This document shows, piece by piece, positions 14,657 to 24,105 of a stretch of DNA of 33,814 nt; position 1 is the first letter of the stretch, and each line of letters opens with the position of its first letter. Made by a program: the position numbers and the translations under genes. The notes beneath the pieces are model-generated. The model had not been told where the DNA came from. It saw only the letters and a list, made by a program, of their open reading frames with translations, and did no database searches. The DNA comes from Candidatus Melainabacteria bacterium (GTDB lineage: Bacteria > Cyanobacteriota > Vampirovibrionia > Gastranaerophilales > Gastranaerophilaceae). The stretch covers positions 1 to 33,814 of the forward strand of contig QHMG01000016.1 of NCBI GenBank assembly GCA_003258725.1, read 5' to 3'.

Positions 14657-16141
14657 TTACACTTTTTCTTTAGAAGATTCTTCAATACATTTTTTAATTT
14701 GAGAAACCATTACATTTTCAAAGCGTTCACATTCTTCTTGAGTTTTTGCTTCGAAACGCAATGTAAATACAGGTTCTGTGTTACTTTGACGAATTAGAGC
14801 GAAACCACCATCAAATACAACTCTCATTCCATCTATTGTAATAATATCCTTTATTTCAGCGCCAAACATGTCTTTGTGATTGTTAACATATCCTTTTAAC
14901 ATTTCCAATGCTGGCTTTTTCAATTCGTTTGGACATTCTAGACGAACTTCTTGAGATGTGAAAACTTTATTAAATGGAGTCAACAAGTCTTCAATTTTAA
15001 AACTTGGATTTTGTTTTTTGTTTTTAGATAGAATTTCAATAATTCTGCAACCTGCATAAACAGCGTCATCGAATCCATAATATTTGTCTTTAAAGAAGGT
15101 ATGACCGCTCATTTCACCACCTAGTAAAGCGTTTGTTTCTTTCATTTTCGCTTTAATATAGCCATGACCAGTTCTGCACATAATAGCTTCGCCACCTTCT
15201 TTGTTAATTGTATCAAATAGAACTTGTGAGCATTTTACTTCTGAAACTACAACTGGTTTAACGCCTGTACCTTCGTATTTTTCAATCAAATCAAGTGCAT
15301 AAATTAACAATAATTTATCCCCAGACATTGAGTTACCTTTTGAATCAATAACACCGATTCTATCGCTGTCACCGTCAAATGCAATACCAATATCTGCACC
15401 ATTTTCAACAACTGCACGTTTAATATCGTTCAAAGTTTTTTCATCGCTTGGGTTTGGGTGATGATTTGGAAATTTACCGTCTGGATTTGAGTATAATTCA
15501 ATCACATTGCAACCTATTGAGCGATATAAAGCTGGTGCAACAATACCACCTGTACCATTCGCACTATCTACAACAACTTTAATACCTTCGCCTACTCTGC
15601 CAAAGTTCATTTTCATAACTTCAATGTAATCAGGAATAACATCGTATTGTTTTTCTTGTCCAAAAGTGTGTGATAATAAAGATTCTTTAGAAATTGTAGC
15701 AACTAATTTCAATAATTCTTGAATTGGCTTTTCATCTAATAGCTGACCGTTAAAAGTCATCTTCAAACCATTGTATTGGCTTGGGTTGTGACTTGCCGTA
15801 ACAATTAATGCACCGTCAATATCATGCCCGTCTGTAACATTTTCGTTTACGCCAACAACATTTGAATAGTAACCGATTGGAGTAGGCGCTAAGCCTAAAT
15901 CAACTACGTTTGCACCAGCAGAAGTTAAACCTTGAATTAGGGCTTTTGCTAAAGCTGGAGAGTGAGTCCTTGCGTCTCTACAAACTGTTAGCCACAAGTC
16001 TTTTGCTTCTTTTTCATGAACTTGTGAAACATATCTTACATAGGCTTTACCAACAAAGAAATATAATTCTTCAGTTACGTCTTGTCCGTAAATTCCTCTA
16101 ATATCATTTTTACCGAATGCGTTATCCCATTTTGTTAACAT
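14657..16141 (-). CDS. Phosphomannomutase/phosphoglucomutase
   Basis: This 494-aa alpha-D-phosphohexomutase interconverts hexose 6- and 1-phosphates for glycan and nucleotide-sugar synthesis. It shows the phosphoserine loop TASHNP (S117), the metal loop DGDSDR (256-261), the sugar-binding GGEMSGH, and the phosphate-binding RQSNTEP near the C-terminus. The N-terminal FGKNDIRGIYG is typical of the bifunctional PMM/PGM class; preference between mannose and glucose cannot be decided. AAAGGAG lies ten bases before ATG. A possible promoter (ATGACA 16196-16191, 16 bases, TAATAT 16174-16169) overlaps the start of the divergent permease gene. Confidence 0.93.
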   Translation of the reverse strand: MLTKWDNAFGKNDIRGIYGQDVTEELYFFVGKAYVRYVSQVHEKEAKDLWLTVCRDARTHSPALAKALIQGLTSAGANVVDLGLAPTPIGYYSNVVGVNENVTDGHDIDGALIVTASHNPSQYNGLKMTFNGQLLDEKPIQELLKLVATISKESLLSHTFGQEKQYDVIPDYIEVMKMNFGRVGEGIKVVVDSANGTGGIVAPALYRSIGCNVIELYSNPDGKFPNHHPNPSDEKTLNDIKRAVVENGADIGIAFDGDSDRIGVIDSKGNSMSGDKLLLIYALDLIEKYEGTGVKPVVVSEVKCSQVLFDTINKEGGEAIMCRTGHGYIKAKMKETNALLGGEMSGHTFFKDKYYGFDDAVYAGCRIIEILSKNKKQNPSFKIEDLLTPFNKVFTSQEVRLECPNELKKPALEMLKGYVNNHKDMFGAEIKDIITIDGMRVVFDGGFALIRQSNTEPVFTLRFEAKTQEECERFENVMVSQIKKCIEESSKEKV

Positions 16142-16194
16142 TTAAATATTTCTCCTTTTTTTAATATAATATTATCATAAATAACATAGTTGTC

Positions 16195-17085
16195 ATGAGT
16201 ATGAAGGAATTTTTATCAAAATTAGCTAATCAACAGAATTTTGCAGGAGTATTGTTTATACTCCCAGCCTTGCTTGGCACAATTGTTTTCATAATTATTC
16301 CAATCATTTGCTCTTTTGGTTTAAGTTTTGCAAAATGGGATTTGCTTAACCCAATTCAGTATGTAGGTTTAGAAAATTACAAGGTTGTGCTAACAGAGCC
16401 TGTATTTGTAAAAATAATTATAAACACTTTTGTATATGCAATTGCAACTTCAATATTTGGAGTAATTATTCCTTTAATACTTGCTTGCATAATTAACACA
16501 AAAATTAAAGGGGCTGACTTTTTTAAAACCGCCTACTTTTTGCCCTTTGTAACCCCAATGATTGTAATTGGTATCATTTGGGAATGGATTTTTGACCCTA
16601 ACATCGGTTGTTTAAACCACTTTTTACACTTACACATAAATTGGCTTTATGACACAAATTTCGCCATGCCGGCATTAATCATAGTTTCTGTATGGAAGCT
16701 AATCGGTTACAATATGATTTTGTTCTTAACAGGATTAAGTACAATCAACCAAGAGCTTTTAGAAGCCTCAAAAATTGACGGGGCAAACGCATATAATACG
16801 TTTAAAAACATAACTATTCCGCTTTTATCACCGACTATATTTTTCGTAACAATTATTACTGCAATAACTTCCTTCCAAGTGTTTGATTTAATTTACGTTA
16901 TGACTCAAGGCGGACCTTTAGATAGCACGAATGTTCTTGTATATGCAATTTACAAAAACGCTTTTGAATATTTTAATGTTGGTAAAGCAAGCGCTCTTGC
17001 GTACGTTTTATTTGCTATAATATTTATATTAACTCTCATTCAATGGAAATTGAAAAGCAAACTTGTATATTTGGAGAAGGATTAA
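16195..17085 (+). CDS. Sugar ABC transporter permease (MalF/UgpA type), isolated
   Basis: This 296-aa membrane protein has about six membrane helices and the binding-protein-dependent permease loop EASKIDGANAYNTFKNITIPLL (EAA motif contacting the ATPase). It resembles the first permease of sugar or glycerol-phosphate importers. The usual second permease, binding protein and ATPase are absent nearby, so the system must be completed from elsewhere or this is a remnant. No clear ribosome site precedes the ATG at 16195; an in-frame ATG at 16201 is an alternative. TATAAT at 16165-16170 is a likely -10 box. Its TAA overlaps the next gene's ATG. Confidence 0.88.
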   Translation: MSMKEFLSKLANQQNFAGVLFILPALLGTIVFIIIPIICSFGLSFAKWDLLNPIQYVGLENYKVVLTEPVFVKIIINTFVYAIATSIFGVIIPLILACIINTKIKGADFFKTAYFLPFVTPMIVIGIIWEWIFDPNIGCLNHFLHLHINWLYDTNFAMPALIIVSVWKLIGYNMILFLTGLSTINQELLEASKIDGANAYNTFKNITIPLLSPTIFFVTIITAITSFQVFDLIYVMTQGGPLDSTNVLVYAIYKNAFEYFNVGKASALAYVLFAIIFILTLIQWKLKSKLVYLEKD

Positions 17086-18458
17086 TGAAAAAGATATTTT
17101 TAGTTTTAGCAATTCTTTTATTTGGTAACTTTGTACTTGCTAGTGAAGTCGTGATTTTACACACAAGCGACACACATGGCAGAATTTCACCAATAGAATA
17201 TAAAGGGCGCAAGAATGTTGCTGGGATTTCTAGACGTAGCACTTATATTAATCAAATGCGAGCAACAAACAAAAATGTCTTACTATTAGATAGTGGTGAT
17301 GTTTTTCAAGGTTCGCTTTATTACAGACACGATTACGGAAAACTTAACGCAAAGCTATTGAGATATTTAAAATACGATGCCATAGCACTAGGAAATCACG
17401 AATTTGATAACGGAGTACGAGTTCTTAGACGCAATGTTAAAAATTCTAAAACACAATTTCTATCTGCAAATGTTCATTTTGATGATTACTACTTAAAAAA
17501 AGCTGTAAAACCTTACATTATAAAAGAAATTGACGGAGAAAAATATTTAATTATCGGTGTTACAACTTCTGACCTTGCAAACCTTTCTGATACAAGTTAT
17601 GCAAAAGTAACCGATGCAACAGAAGAAATTAAAAAGATTGTAAAAACAGTTAAATATGACCATTTAATAATACTTTCTCACTGCGGACTTGACGAAGACA
17701 GAAAAATTGCAAAAGAAGTTCCTAACATTGATTTAATCGTTGGTGGTCACAATCACTTTTTCTTTGAAACTCCAACTTATGTCGGTTCAACTCCTATCGT
17801 TCAAGATGGCGAGTTCGGTGTAAGGGTAGGCGTTTTAGACTTTGATAAGAAATTAAAACACTATATTCATACAAACATAACTCCAGAATTGAACTCTGAC
17901 ACAAAAATTGATAAAATTATTGCTCAAACTGACAAACGAATTGCACACTCTACAAAAAAAGTAATCGCAAAAACTAATGTTACACTTATTGGAGACCAAT
18001 ACATAATTGAACATAATCAAACCAACTTGGGCAAGTTGGTACTTTTATCAATGACAAAAGCATTTCCTTGCTATGATGCAGTAATGACAAATTCAGGTTC
18101 AATAAGAGTGAACAGAAATATCAAAAATCAAGTAACCTATGGTGATGCTTTAGAAATTTTACCGTTTGAAAACAAAGTCGTTTTGGTTGAACTTCAAGGA
18201 AAATATTTGAAGGAAGCACTACAAAAAGGTCAAACTACAACTCGAAGATATTTACAATATCACTTAAATATTGACAAAATTGATGACAATAAAATTTATA
18301 ACGTAATTACAAATGAATACGTTGCTAGTGGAAAAGACGGTTATGAGCCATTTGTACACGGTAAAATTGTAAAAATTTCAAGACGTTCACAAATAAATCT
18401 ATTCTGCGATTTATTACAAAGTATGAAAGTAATCACAAACGATAATATTAAGTTTTAG
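17085..18458 (+). CDS. Exported 5'-nucleotidase / 2',3'-cyclic phosphodiesterase family protein
   Basis: The 457-aa protein has a signal peptide (MKKIFLVLAILLFGNFVLA) and a metallophosphoesterase domain with HTSDTHGR, LLDSGDVFQGS, GNHEFDNG and VGGHNHFFF metal-binding motifs. A C-terminal 5'-nucleotidase domain follows (TNSGSIRVNR, ITYGDALEILPFENKVV-like segment, SGKDGYEPF). UshA/CpdB-type enzymes release nucleosides and phosphate from nucleotides outside the cytoplasm; the nucleoside could feed the NupC-like transporter. The ATG at 17085 follows GGAGAAGG and overlaps the permease TAA as TAATG, implying translational coupling. Confidence 0.92.
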   Translation: MKKIFLVLAILLFGNFVLASEVVILHTSDTHGRISPIEYKGRKNVAGISRRSTYINQMRATNKNVLLLDSGDVFQGSLYYRHDYGKLNAKLLRYLKYDAIALGNHEFDNGVRVLRRNVKNSKTQFLSANVHFDDYYLKKAVKPYIIKEIDGEKYLIIGVTTSDLANLSDTSYAKVTDATEEIKKIVKTVKYDHLIILSHCGLDEDRKIAKEVPNIDLIVGGHNHFFFETPTYVGSTPIVQDGEFGVRVGVLDFDKKLKHYIHTNITPELNSDTKIDKIIAQTDKRIAHSTKKVIAKTNVTLIGDQYIIEHNQTNLGKLVLLSMTKAFPCYDAVMTNSGSIRVNRNIKNQVTYGDALEILPFENKVVLVELQGKYLKEALQKGQTTTRRYLQYHLNIDKIDDNKIYNVITNEYVASGKDGYEPFVHGKIVKISRRSQINLFCDLLQSMKVITNDNIKF

Positions 18459-18466
18459 CAATGTCT

Positions 18467-18494
18467 TTGTATTTCAATATCTTTATAATATAAT
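18467..18494 (+). promoter_or_regulatory. Probable promoter of the murC operon
   Basis: TTGTAT (18467-18472), a 16-base spacer and TATAAT (18489-18494) lie 33 bases before the GTG start of murC; a second TATAAT overlaps at 18484. No terminator is seen after the preceding gene, so some read-through is possible. Confidence 0.45.
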
Positions 18495-18527
18495 TAATTT
18501 GTAATTAATAATTAACGGGTAGTTGAA

Positions 18528-19886
18528 GTGGAAAAAGAAAAATATCATTTTATCGCCATTGGCGGAATTGGAATGAGCGGACTTGCAAAATACTTGCTAC
18601 AAGAAGGTTTTGAAGTTTCTGGCTCTGACATAAACGATAGCAAATATATTGATGAAATTAGAAATTTAGGCGCAAAAGTTTATATTGGACACGATGAAAA
18701 GAATGTTCCTGAAAAATGCGTTGTTGTTGCAAGTTCTGCAATTAGAGAAAGCAACCCAGAAATTCAAAAGGCTAAAAGATTAGGTTTACCTATCTTACAT
18801 CGTTCTGATGTTTTGAAAATTCTTTCTGAACGCTCAAAATGTTTCATCGGCTACGCTGGAACACACGGTAAAACTACAACAAGCGGTCTTTCTTCTTACG
18901 TTATGGAGAAAGCTGGTTTAGAACCTTCTTACGTTGTTGGCGGTATTATTCCTGAACTTCATACTAACGCTAATTACAAAACTGACAACTATTTTATTGC
19001 CGAGCTTGACGAAAGCGACGGCACAATTGTTAAATATAATCCTCAAATTTTGGTTATCAACAACCTTGAAGCTGACCATTTGGATTTTTACAAAAATGGC
19101 TTAGACTCACTTGTTGAAACCTTTGAACAACTTTTATCAAAGTTTGACGGTTCTCAAAAAGTTTTAATTAACAACGATTCAGCAGGAAATTTAAAGTTAA
19201 AAGGTTATAATTTCATTACTTTTGGCTTAAATGATGCAGATTATGTAGCTAAAAATATTAATTTGACACCAACAGGAAGCACATTTGATATTTACTACAA
19301 GGGTGAAAAATTAGTTTCATTACGCATCAAATTGTTAGGACGCCACAATGTTTCAAATGCTTTAGGCGTATTAGCAAGTTTACATCAAGCTGGTGTTGAT
19401 ATAGAAAAAGTTGCGGAACACTTTGCAACCTTTACAGGTATGGGCAGACGTTTTCAACACGTTGGAGATATCAACGGCGCTGTAATTTACGATGATTACG
19501 CTCACCACCCAACTGAAATTAAAGCAACTCTTTCAGCCTTAACAGAATTTCCTGACAAACACGTTATTGCAGTATTTCAACCTCATAGATATACTCGTTT
19601 AAAATCTTTGTGGAACAACTTTATTGATGCGTTTGAAAATGTTCCGCAAGTGGTTGTTACAGATGTTTACGCTGCTTCAGAAGATCCAATTGAAGGTATT
19701 ACATCTGAAAACTTCATCAAGGATTTAAAAAAACATTGTGCAAACTGTGAATATGTTTCTGGCTCAATGAAGGAAGTTGCTCAAAAGATTTATCCACAAC
19801 TAAAAAAAGACGACATATTAGTAGGCTTAGGCGCTGGAACTATTACAGAACTTGGCAAAGAACTTTTAAAACTTGCAGGTAAATAG
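18528..19886 (+). CDS. murC: UDP-N-acetylmuramate--L-alanine ligase
   Basis: MurC adds L-alanine to UDP-MurNAc, the first amino acid of the peptidoglycan stem. The 452-aa protein has HFIAIGGIGMSGLA at the N-terminus (UDP-binding loop), the ATP loop AGTHGKTT (residues 110-117), ELDESDGT, the LGRHNVSNALG segment and DDYAHHPTEI. Translation starts at GTG (18528), the only non-ATG start among these genes; no ATG is available before the conserved N-terminus, and GGGT upstream is a weak ribosome site. It opens a five-gene operon with murB, ddl, ftsQ and nadE. Confidence 0.96.
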   Translation: MEKEKYHFIAIGGIGMSGLAKYLLQEGFEVSGSDINDSKYIDEIRNLGAKVYIGHDEKNVPEKCVVVASSAIRESNPEIQKAKRLGLPILHRSDVLKILSERSKCFIGYAGTHGKTTTSGLSSYVMEKAGLEPSYVVGGIIPELHTNANYKTDNYFIAELDESDGTIVKYNPQILVINNLEADHLDFYKNGLDSLVETFEQLLSKFDGSQKVLINNDSAGNLKLKGYNFITFGLNDADYVAKNINLTPTGSTFDIYYKGEKLVSLRIKLLGRHNVSNALGVLASLHQAGVDIEKVAEHFATFTGMGRRFQHVGDINGAVIYDDYAHHPTEIKATLSALTEFPDKHVIAVFQPHRYTRLKSLWNNFIDAFENVPQVVVTDVYAASEDPIEGITSENFIKDLKKHCANCEYVSGSMKEVAQKIYPQLKKDDILVGLGAGTITELGKELLKLAGK

Positions 19887-19888
19887 TT

Positions 19889-20794
19889 ATGACAATTGAA
19901 GTTAGGGAAAATTTTGATGCCAAAAATTTAACTTCCTTCAAGGTTAGCGGTTTAATTGAACACGCTTATTTTCCTAAAAACTCAGATGAATTAGTTGAAA
20001 TACTAAAAACTGTTGAAAAACCCATTGTTTTAGGCAACTGTTCTAACATTTTACTGTCATCTTGTGGAATTAAGGGCAATGTAATTTTCACTCAAAAATG
20101 TAAGGCAATAAAAATTGATGGCAATAAAGTTTACGCTGAATGTGGCTTAAAAGGTCCTATGGCATCAAATGAAGCCTTAAAACATTCTCTTAGCGGTTTT
20201 GAATTTATGATTGGCTTTCCTGGCTCAATAGGGGGCGAAGTTTATATGAACGCTTCTGCTAAAGAGCAAGCAATTAGCGATTATTTAAAATGCGCAAAAG
20301 TGTTTGATTTAGATACAAAAGAAGTTTTAACACTTTCTAAAAAAGATCTTGGATTTGGTTATAGAAGTTCAATTTGCCAAAGAAAAAATTACATTGTTTT
20401 ATCAGCAGAATTTGAGTTAGAAGAAAAACCTCAAGAAGAAATTAAAGCAAGAATGAATTTTAACCTAACTTTTAGAAAAAATCATCAACCGTCTTTAGCT
20501 TTGCCTAATTGTGGAAGTGTATTTAAAAACCCAGAGAATAATTCAGCGGGAAAACTTTTAGACAGCATTGGGGCAAAAAATTTAACAGTTGGTGGAGCAA
20601 AAGTTTGGGATAATCACGCAAATTTTATTATAAATTTTGACAATGCAACCTCAGAAGATATTCTAAATTTGATGTTGTTGATGTACAATAAAGTTAAAGA
20701 AAAATATGACATAAAGCTAAGTCCCGAAGTTGTTTATTTGGGAAATAATTCGGAAATCGAGGAAAAAATATGGAAAACATTAAAACAAAAATAG
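19889..20794 (+). CDS. murB: UDP-N-acetylenolpyruvoylglucosamine reductase
   Basis: MurB is the FAD- and NADPH-dependent enzyme producing UDP-MurNAc, the substrate of MurC. The 301-aa protein shows VLGNCSNILLSSCG (FAD binding), GFEFMIGFPGSIGGEVYMNA, the catalytic-arginine motif FGYRSSI and the proton-donor serine context CGSVFKNP, followed by AGKLLDSIG. It starts two bases after the murC stop. Its last 25 bases overlap the start of ddl, suggesting coupled translation. Confidence 0.95.
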   Translation: MTIEVRENFDAKNLTSFKVSGLIEHAYFPKNSDELVEILKTVEKPIVLGNCSNILLSSCGIKGNVIFTQKCKAIKIDGNKVYAECGLKGPMASNEALKHSLSGFEFMIGFPGSIGGEVYMNASAKEQAISDYLKCAKVFDLDTKEVLTLSKKDLGFGYRSSICQRKNYIVLSAEFELEEKPQEEIKARMNFNLTFRKNHQPSLALPNCGSVFKNPENNSAGKLLDSIGAKNLTVGGAKVWDNHANFIINFDNATSEDILNLMLLMYNKVKEKYDIKLSPEVVYLGNNSEIEEKIWKTLKQK

Positions 20795-21720
20795 ATAAAA
20801 ATGCTCGCATTGGTGTACTTTGTGGCGGTATGTCTTCTGAAAAAGATGTTTCTTTGCGCTCTGGCAAAAACTGTTTTGAAGCATTAAAAAGACTAGGTTA
20901 CAAAAATGCAGAATTAGTAGTTGTAGACGAAAATATTTCTGAAACACTTAAAGAAAAGAAAATTGAATACGCATACATTGCACTTCACGGCAAATACGGC
21001 GAAGATGGCTGTATTCAAGGCTTATTAGAAATTTTAAAAATACCTTATACCGGCTGTGGCGTAATGGCATCTTCAATTTGTATGAACAAGGAATACACAA
21101 AACGTATCCTTTCAACTTGTCCACAAATTCCATTAGTTAAATCAGCTTTTGTGCAAAAAGGCGACAATTTACAAGAAAAAGTTTACGGTTTGAAATACCC
21201 ATTAATTACAAAACCTGTTTGCGAAGGCTCAAGTTTTGGTATGACAAAAGTAAATAAACCTGAAGAACTTGAGAAGGCTTATGACGAAGCTATTAAATTC
21301 AATAACGATGTATTAATTGAAGAATTTATTGACGGTTTCTTCGTTACTGTCGGAGTTTTAGAAAACGAAGGCAATACCTTTGCAACAGAAATTCTAGAAA
21401 TTAGACCAAAAACAGAATGGTATGATTTTGAAGCAAAATATACACAAGGTATGTCAGAATTTATTCTTCCAGCAAACTTAGACGAAAAAACAACCAATAT
21501 GATTAAAAATGTTGCTGTTCAAGCTCATTTGACAGCGGGTTGTAGCGGTGTTTCTAGGGTTGATTTCATGATTATGGACAACAAGCCTTATTTCTTAGAA
21601 ATTAACACAAGTCCAGGAATGACTGATGTAAGCGACTTACCAGCTCAAGCTAAAGCTATGGGCATTGATTACGACAACTTAGTATTACTTATTTTAAACA
21701 GCGCAGGATTAAATAAATAA
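20770..21720 (+). CDS. ddl: D-alanine--D-alanine ligase
   Basis: Ddl makes the D-Ala-D-Ala dipeptide for peptidoglycan. The 316-aa ATP-grasp protein shows IGVLCGGMSSEKDVSLRSG (N-terminal substrate loop), ALHGKYGEDGCIQG, the P-loop region EGSSFGMTKV, the omega-loop EWYDFEAKY, and the C-terminal metal-binding FLEINTSPGMT. The tyrosine context points to a D-Ala-D-Ala rather than D-Ala-D-Lac enzyme. GAGGAAAA precedes the ATG inside murB. Its TAA shares one base with the ftsQ ATG. Confidence 0.96.
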   Translation: MENIKTKIDKNARIGVLCGGMSSEKDVSLRSGKNCFEALKRLGYKNAELVVVDENISETLKEKKIEYAYIALHGKYGEDGCIQGLLEILKIPYTGCGVMASSICMNKEYTKRILSTCPQIPLVKSAFVQKGDNLQEKVYGLKYPLITKPVCEGSSFGMTKVNKPEELEKAYDEAIKFNNDVLIEEFIDGFFVTVGVLENEGNTFATEILEIRPKTEWYDFEAKYTQGMSEFILPANLDEKTTNMIKNVAVQAHLTAGCSGVSRVDFMIMDNKPYFLEINTSPGMTDVSDLPAQAKAMGIDYDNLVLLILNSAGLNK

Positions 21721-22595
21721 TGGCTAACGAAGAAAACGAGTTAGATGATGAACTTAGTAGCATCGAGCATATAAAAACTCGCATAAAACGTAATAAACAA
21801 GAACGACATGTCCGTAAAACAAACATGTGGATGCGTCGTTTAAGAATGCTTTTGCGTTTTTTGTTCATTTTATTTCTAATGTTTCTTTGTTACAAATTAA
21901 TTAGAATGCACCAATGGTATATGTCACCAAAGGCGTTTGATTCAGCTGATAGCCCTTATTTAGAAATTACGAATAACAAAATTGTTCCAAATTATTACAT
22001 CATTGCAGCGTTGAGAAAATCAGAAGTTCCCAAAATTCCAATTTATATGTACAGAACTGATGAGATAGAAGAAAATTTAAAATCTTTACCACCTGTTGAA
22101 AACGTATATATTCGTAGATTTTGGTTTCCTGCGAGGTTACAAATCATTATCCAAGAAGATACACCTTTAATTACAATCGCACCTGATGAAAAGGTCGAAC
22201 CAATTGCATTTTTCACTAAAACAGGCAAACTAATTGGACGTGATTACTTGCCTTTAGATAAATCTTTTAAAACAATAAAAGTTTTAACCTATGGCACTCA
22301 AGGCGATGATTACAGACATTGGGACATGGCAAAAATTGAACTTATTGAAAAATTAGCTAAAACAATAAAATCTGGAACAAAAGTTCCACTTGAATATATT
22401 GATTTAAGAACTCCAAACGATGTTTATATCCAATTAAAGGATATTAGAATTCGTCTTGGTGAACTTGACGATACAGCACCTGACAGAGTAAAGCGCTTAC
22501 CTTCAATTATGCCTCAGGTACAAACTTTAGATAAAAAAATCAAGTACATTGATTTACGTTGGAAAGATACAAACTACATTAAGCTAGACGAATAG
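21720..22595 (+). CDS. ftsQ: Cell division protein FtsQ/DivIB
   Basis: This 291-aa bitopic membrane protein is of the division septum. A charged, Arg/Lys-rich cytoplasmic tail (about residues 1-41) is followed by one membrane helix (about 42-60), then a POTRA-like region (about 75-145) with IEENLKSLPPVENVYIRRFWFPARLQIIIQE, the classical FtsQ signature. A C-terminal beta domain contains IDLRTPNDVYIQL. Position after murC-murB-ddl is the conserved location for ftsQ. ftsA and ftsZ do not follow; nadE does. Confidence 0.9.
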   Translation: MANEENELDDELSSIEHIKTRIKRNKQERHVRKTNMWMRRLRMLLRFLFILFLMFLCYKLIRMHQWYMSPKAFDSADSPYLEITNNKIVPNYYIIAALRKSEVPKIPIYMYRTDEIEENLKSLPPVENVYIRRFWFPARLQIIIQEDTPLITIAPDEKVEPIAFFTKTGKLIGRDYLPLDKSFKTIKVLTYGTQGDDYRHWDMAKIELIEKLAKTIKSGTKVPLEYIDLRTPNDVYIQLKDIRIRLGELDDTAPDRVKRLPSIMPQVQTLDKKIKYIDLRWKDTNYIKLDE

Positions 22596-22613
22596 TAAGG
22601 ACGGTGGGAAATT

Positions 22614-24011
22614 ATGAACATTAAACTAGCACAAATCAAATACAGAAACGCAAATTTCGATTACAATTACGAAAATATTATAAAAAACTTCGATACAAAC
22701 TCGGATTTAATGATATATCCTGATTTTGAAGCAAATACTTCAATGTATTTTGACAGCAATTATCAAAAGCAAAAAGAAGAATTTTTCTCTAAACTTTGCA
22801 AAGAGTTTGCTAAAAATACCGTTTTAATTGGCAAAACTTTAATCAAAGACGGTAAAAAATACAATTTAACAGATGGTTTCTTTGATTGTTGCGGTAAAAA
22901 AGTTTATGTGTCAAAAGAATTTAAAGATAACGTAAAATGTGATTTATATATTTTAGTTAAAAATAGCTATTACGCAATGAAATCACACAAAGAATTCATT
23001 GAAAACACAGTTACAACAACTGATTTTATCTATGCAAATTCAATTATGTTAAATGATGAAGAAGTTTATGCTGGTCAAAGTTTTGCGAAAAATGCAAAAA
23101 ATGAATTAGTTTTAGGCTTACCTCTTTTAGAAGAAATGGTTGCCGACATTGATTTTTCAAAAACAACTGAATATAAAGAACTTGTTCAAGAAGAAGAAAT
23201 TTACAACGTAACAACTTATGCATTAAAAGAATATTGCGACATTTGTGGATTTAAACAAGTCGTTTTAGGACTTTCTGGCGGTATTGATTCAGCACTTGTA
23301 GCAACTCTTGCAACAAAGGCTTTAGGTGCAAAAAATGTTAAAACAATAATGCTTCCAAGCAAATATTCTTCAACAGGAAGCATTACAGATGCTGAAAAAT
23401 TAGCTAAAACTTTGGAAATTGAAAACATTACAGTTCCAATCAAATCTTTATTTGACAACTTTATGGAGAATGTTGCAAAAGAAAGTAAAATGGATTTAGC
23501 AGAAGAAAATTTACAATCACGTCTTAGAGGTGTAATTTTAATGTTCTTTTCTAACCGTGAAAACAGATTGCTTTTATCAACAGGCAACAAATCTGAAGTA
23601 GCTTGCGGTTACGGCACTTTATACGGTGATATGTGCGGTGGTTTCAATCCTATTGCAGATTTAACAAAAACAAATGTTTATAAATTATCAAATTGGATTA
23701 ACAGAAACGGTGAAATAATTCCACAAGAAATTATTGATAAAGCACCTTCTGCTGAGCTTCGCCCAAACCAAAAAGACCAAGATTCGCTTCCTGAATACGC
23801 AGTTTTAGATGGAATTATTGAAGATTACATTGAAAATCAAATGTCTTATGAAGATTTAACTTCAAAATACGACAAACAAACTGTTGATAAGACATTAAAA
23901 TTAATTTACAGAGCTCAATTCAAACGTAATCAAGGTTGTATGGGCGTTCGTTTGACAGAAAACGCTTTCTGTGCAAATGTAAAACTACCTGTTCTTCAAA
24001 AATGCTACTAA
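22614..24011 (+). CDS. nadE: NAD(+) synthetase with degenerate N-terminal amidase domain
   Basis: NadE converts nicotinate adenine dinucleotide to NAD with ATP. The C-terminal synthetase half is intact: LGLSGGIDSALVA (P-loop 221-226), STGNKSEVACGYGTLYGD and GGFNPIADLTKTNVYKL. The N-terminal half is related to the nitrilase-type glutaminase of long NadE but is short (about 190 residues). The PE-x-x-L motif reads PDFEA. The stretch that should carry the KxxLP lysine and the ICED-type catalytic cysteine seems deleted around residues 96-115. Total length 465 aa is below the usual 540 or more. Ammonia-dependent activity is therefore inferred. It follows ftsQ by 18 bases. Confidence 0.9.
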   Translation: MNIKLAQIKYRNANFDYNYENIIKNFDTNSDLMIYPDFEANTSMYFDSNYQKQKEEFFSKLCKEFAKNTVLIGKTLIKDGKKYNLTDGFFDCCGKKVYVSKEFKDNVKCDLYILVKNSYYAMKSHKEFIENTVTTTDFIYANSIMLNDEEVYAGQSFAKNAKNELVLGLPLLEEMVADIDFSKTTEYKELVQEEEIYNVTTYALKEYCDICGFKQVVLGLSGGIDSALVATLATKALGAKNVKTIMLPSKYSSTGSITDAEKLAKTLEIENITVPIKSLFDNFMENVAKESKMDLAEENLQSRLRGVILMFFSNRENRLLLSTGNKSEVACGYGTLYGDMCGGFNPIADLTKTNVYKLSNWINRNGEIIPQEIIDKAPSAELRPNQKDQDSLPEYAVLDGIIEDYIENQMSYEDLTSKYDKQTVDKTLKLIYRAQFKRNQGCMGVRLTENAFCANVKLPVLQKCY

Positions 24012-24105
24012 ATATTTTGTAAAATATAATATGAATTATTTGTATTTTTGATAATAAAGTATTACAATTATCACAAATAAGAAAGATAAAAGGGATATCT
24101 CAAAT

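Noticed and set aside
18458..18489. murC upstream region as a fifth copy of the special promoter module (GCAAT then CTTTATAAT)
   Set aside because: Spacing is off by one, the T-rich block is missing and an ordinary TTGTAT-16-TATAAT promoter explains it.
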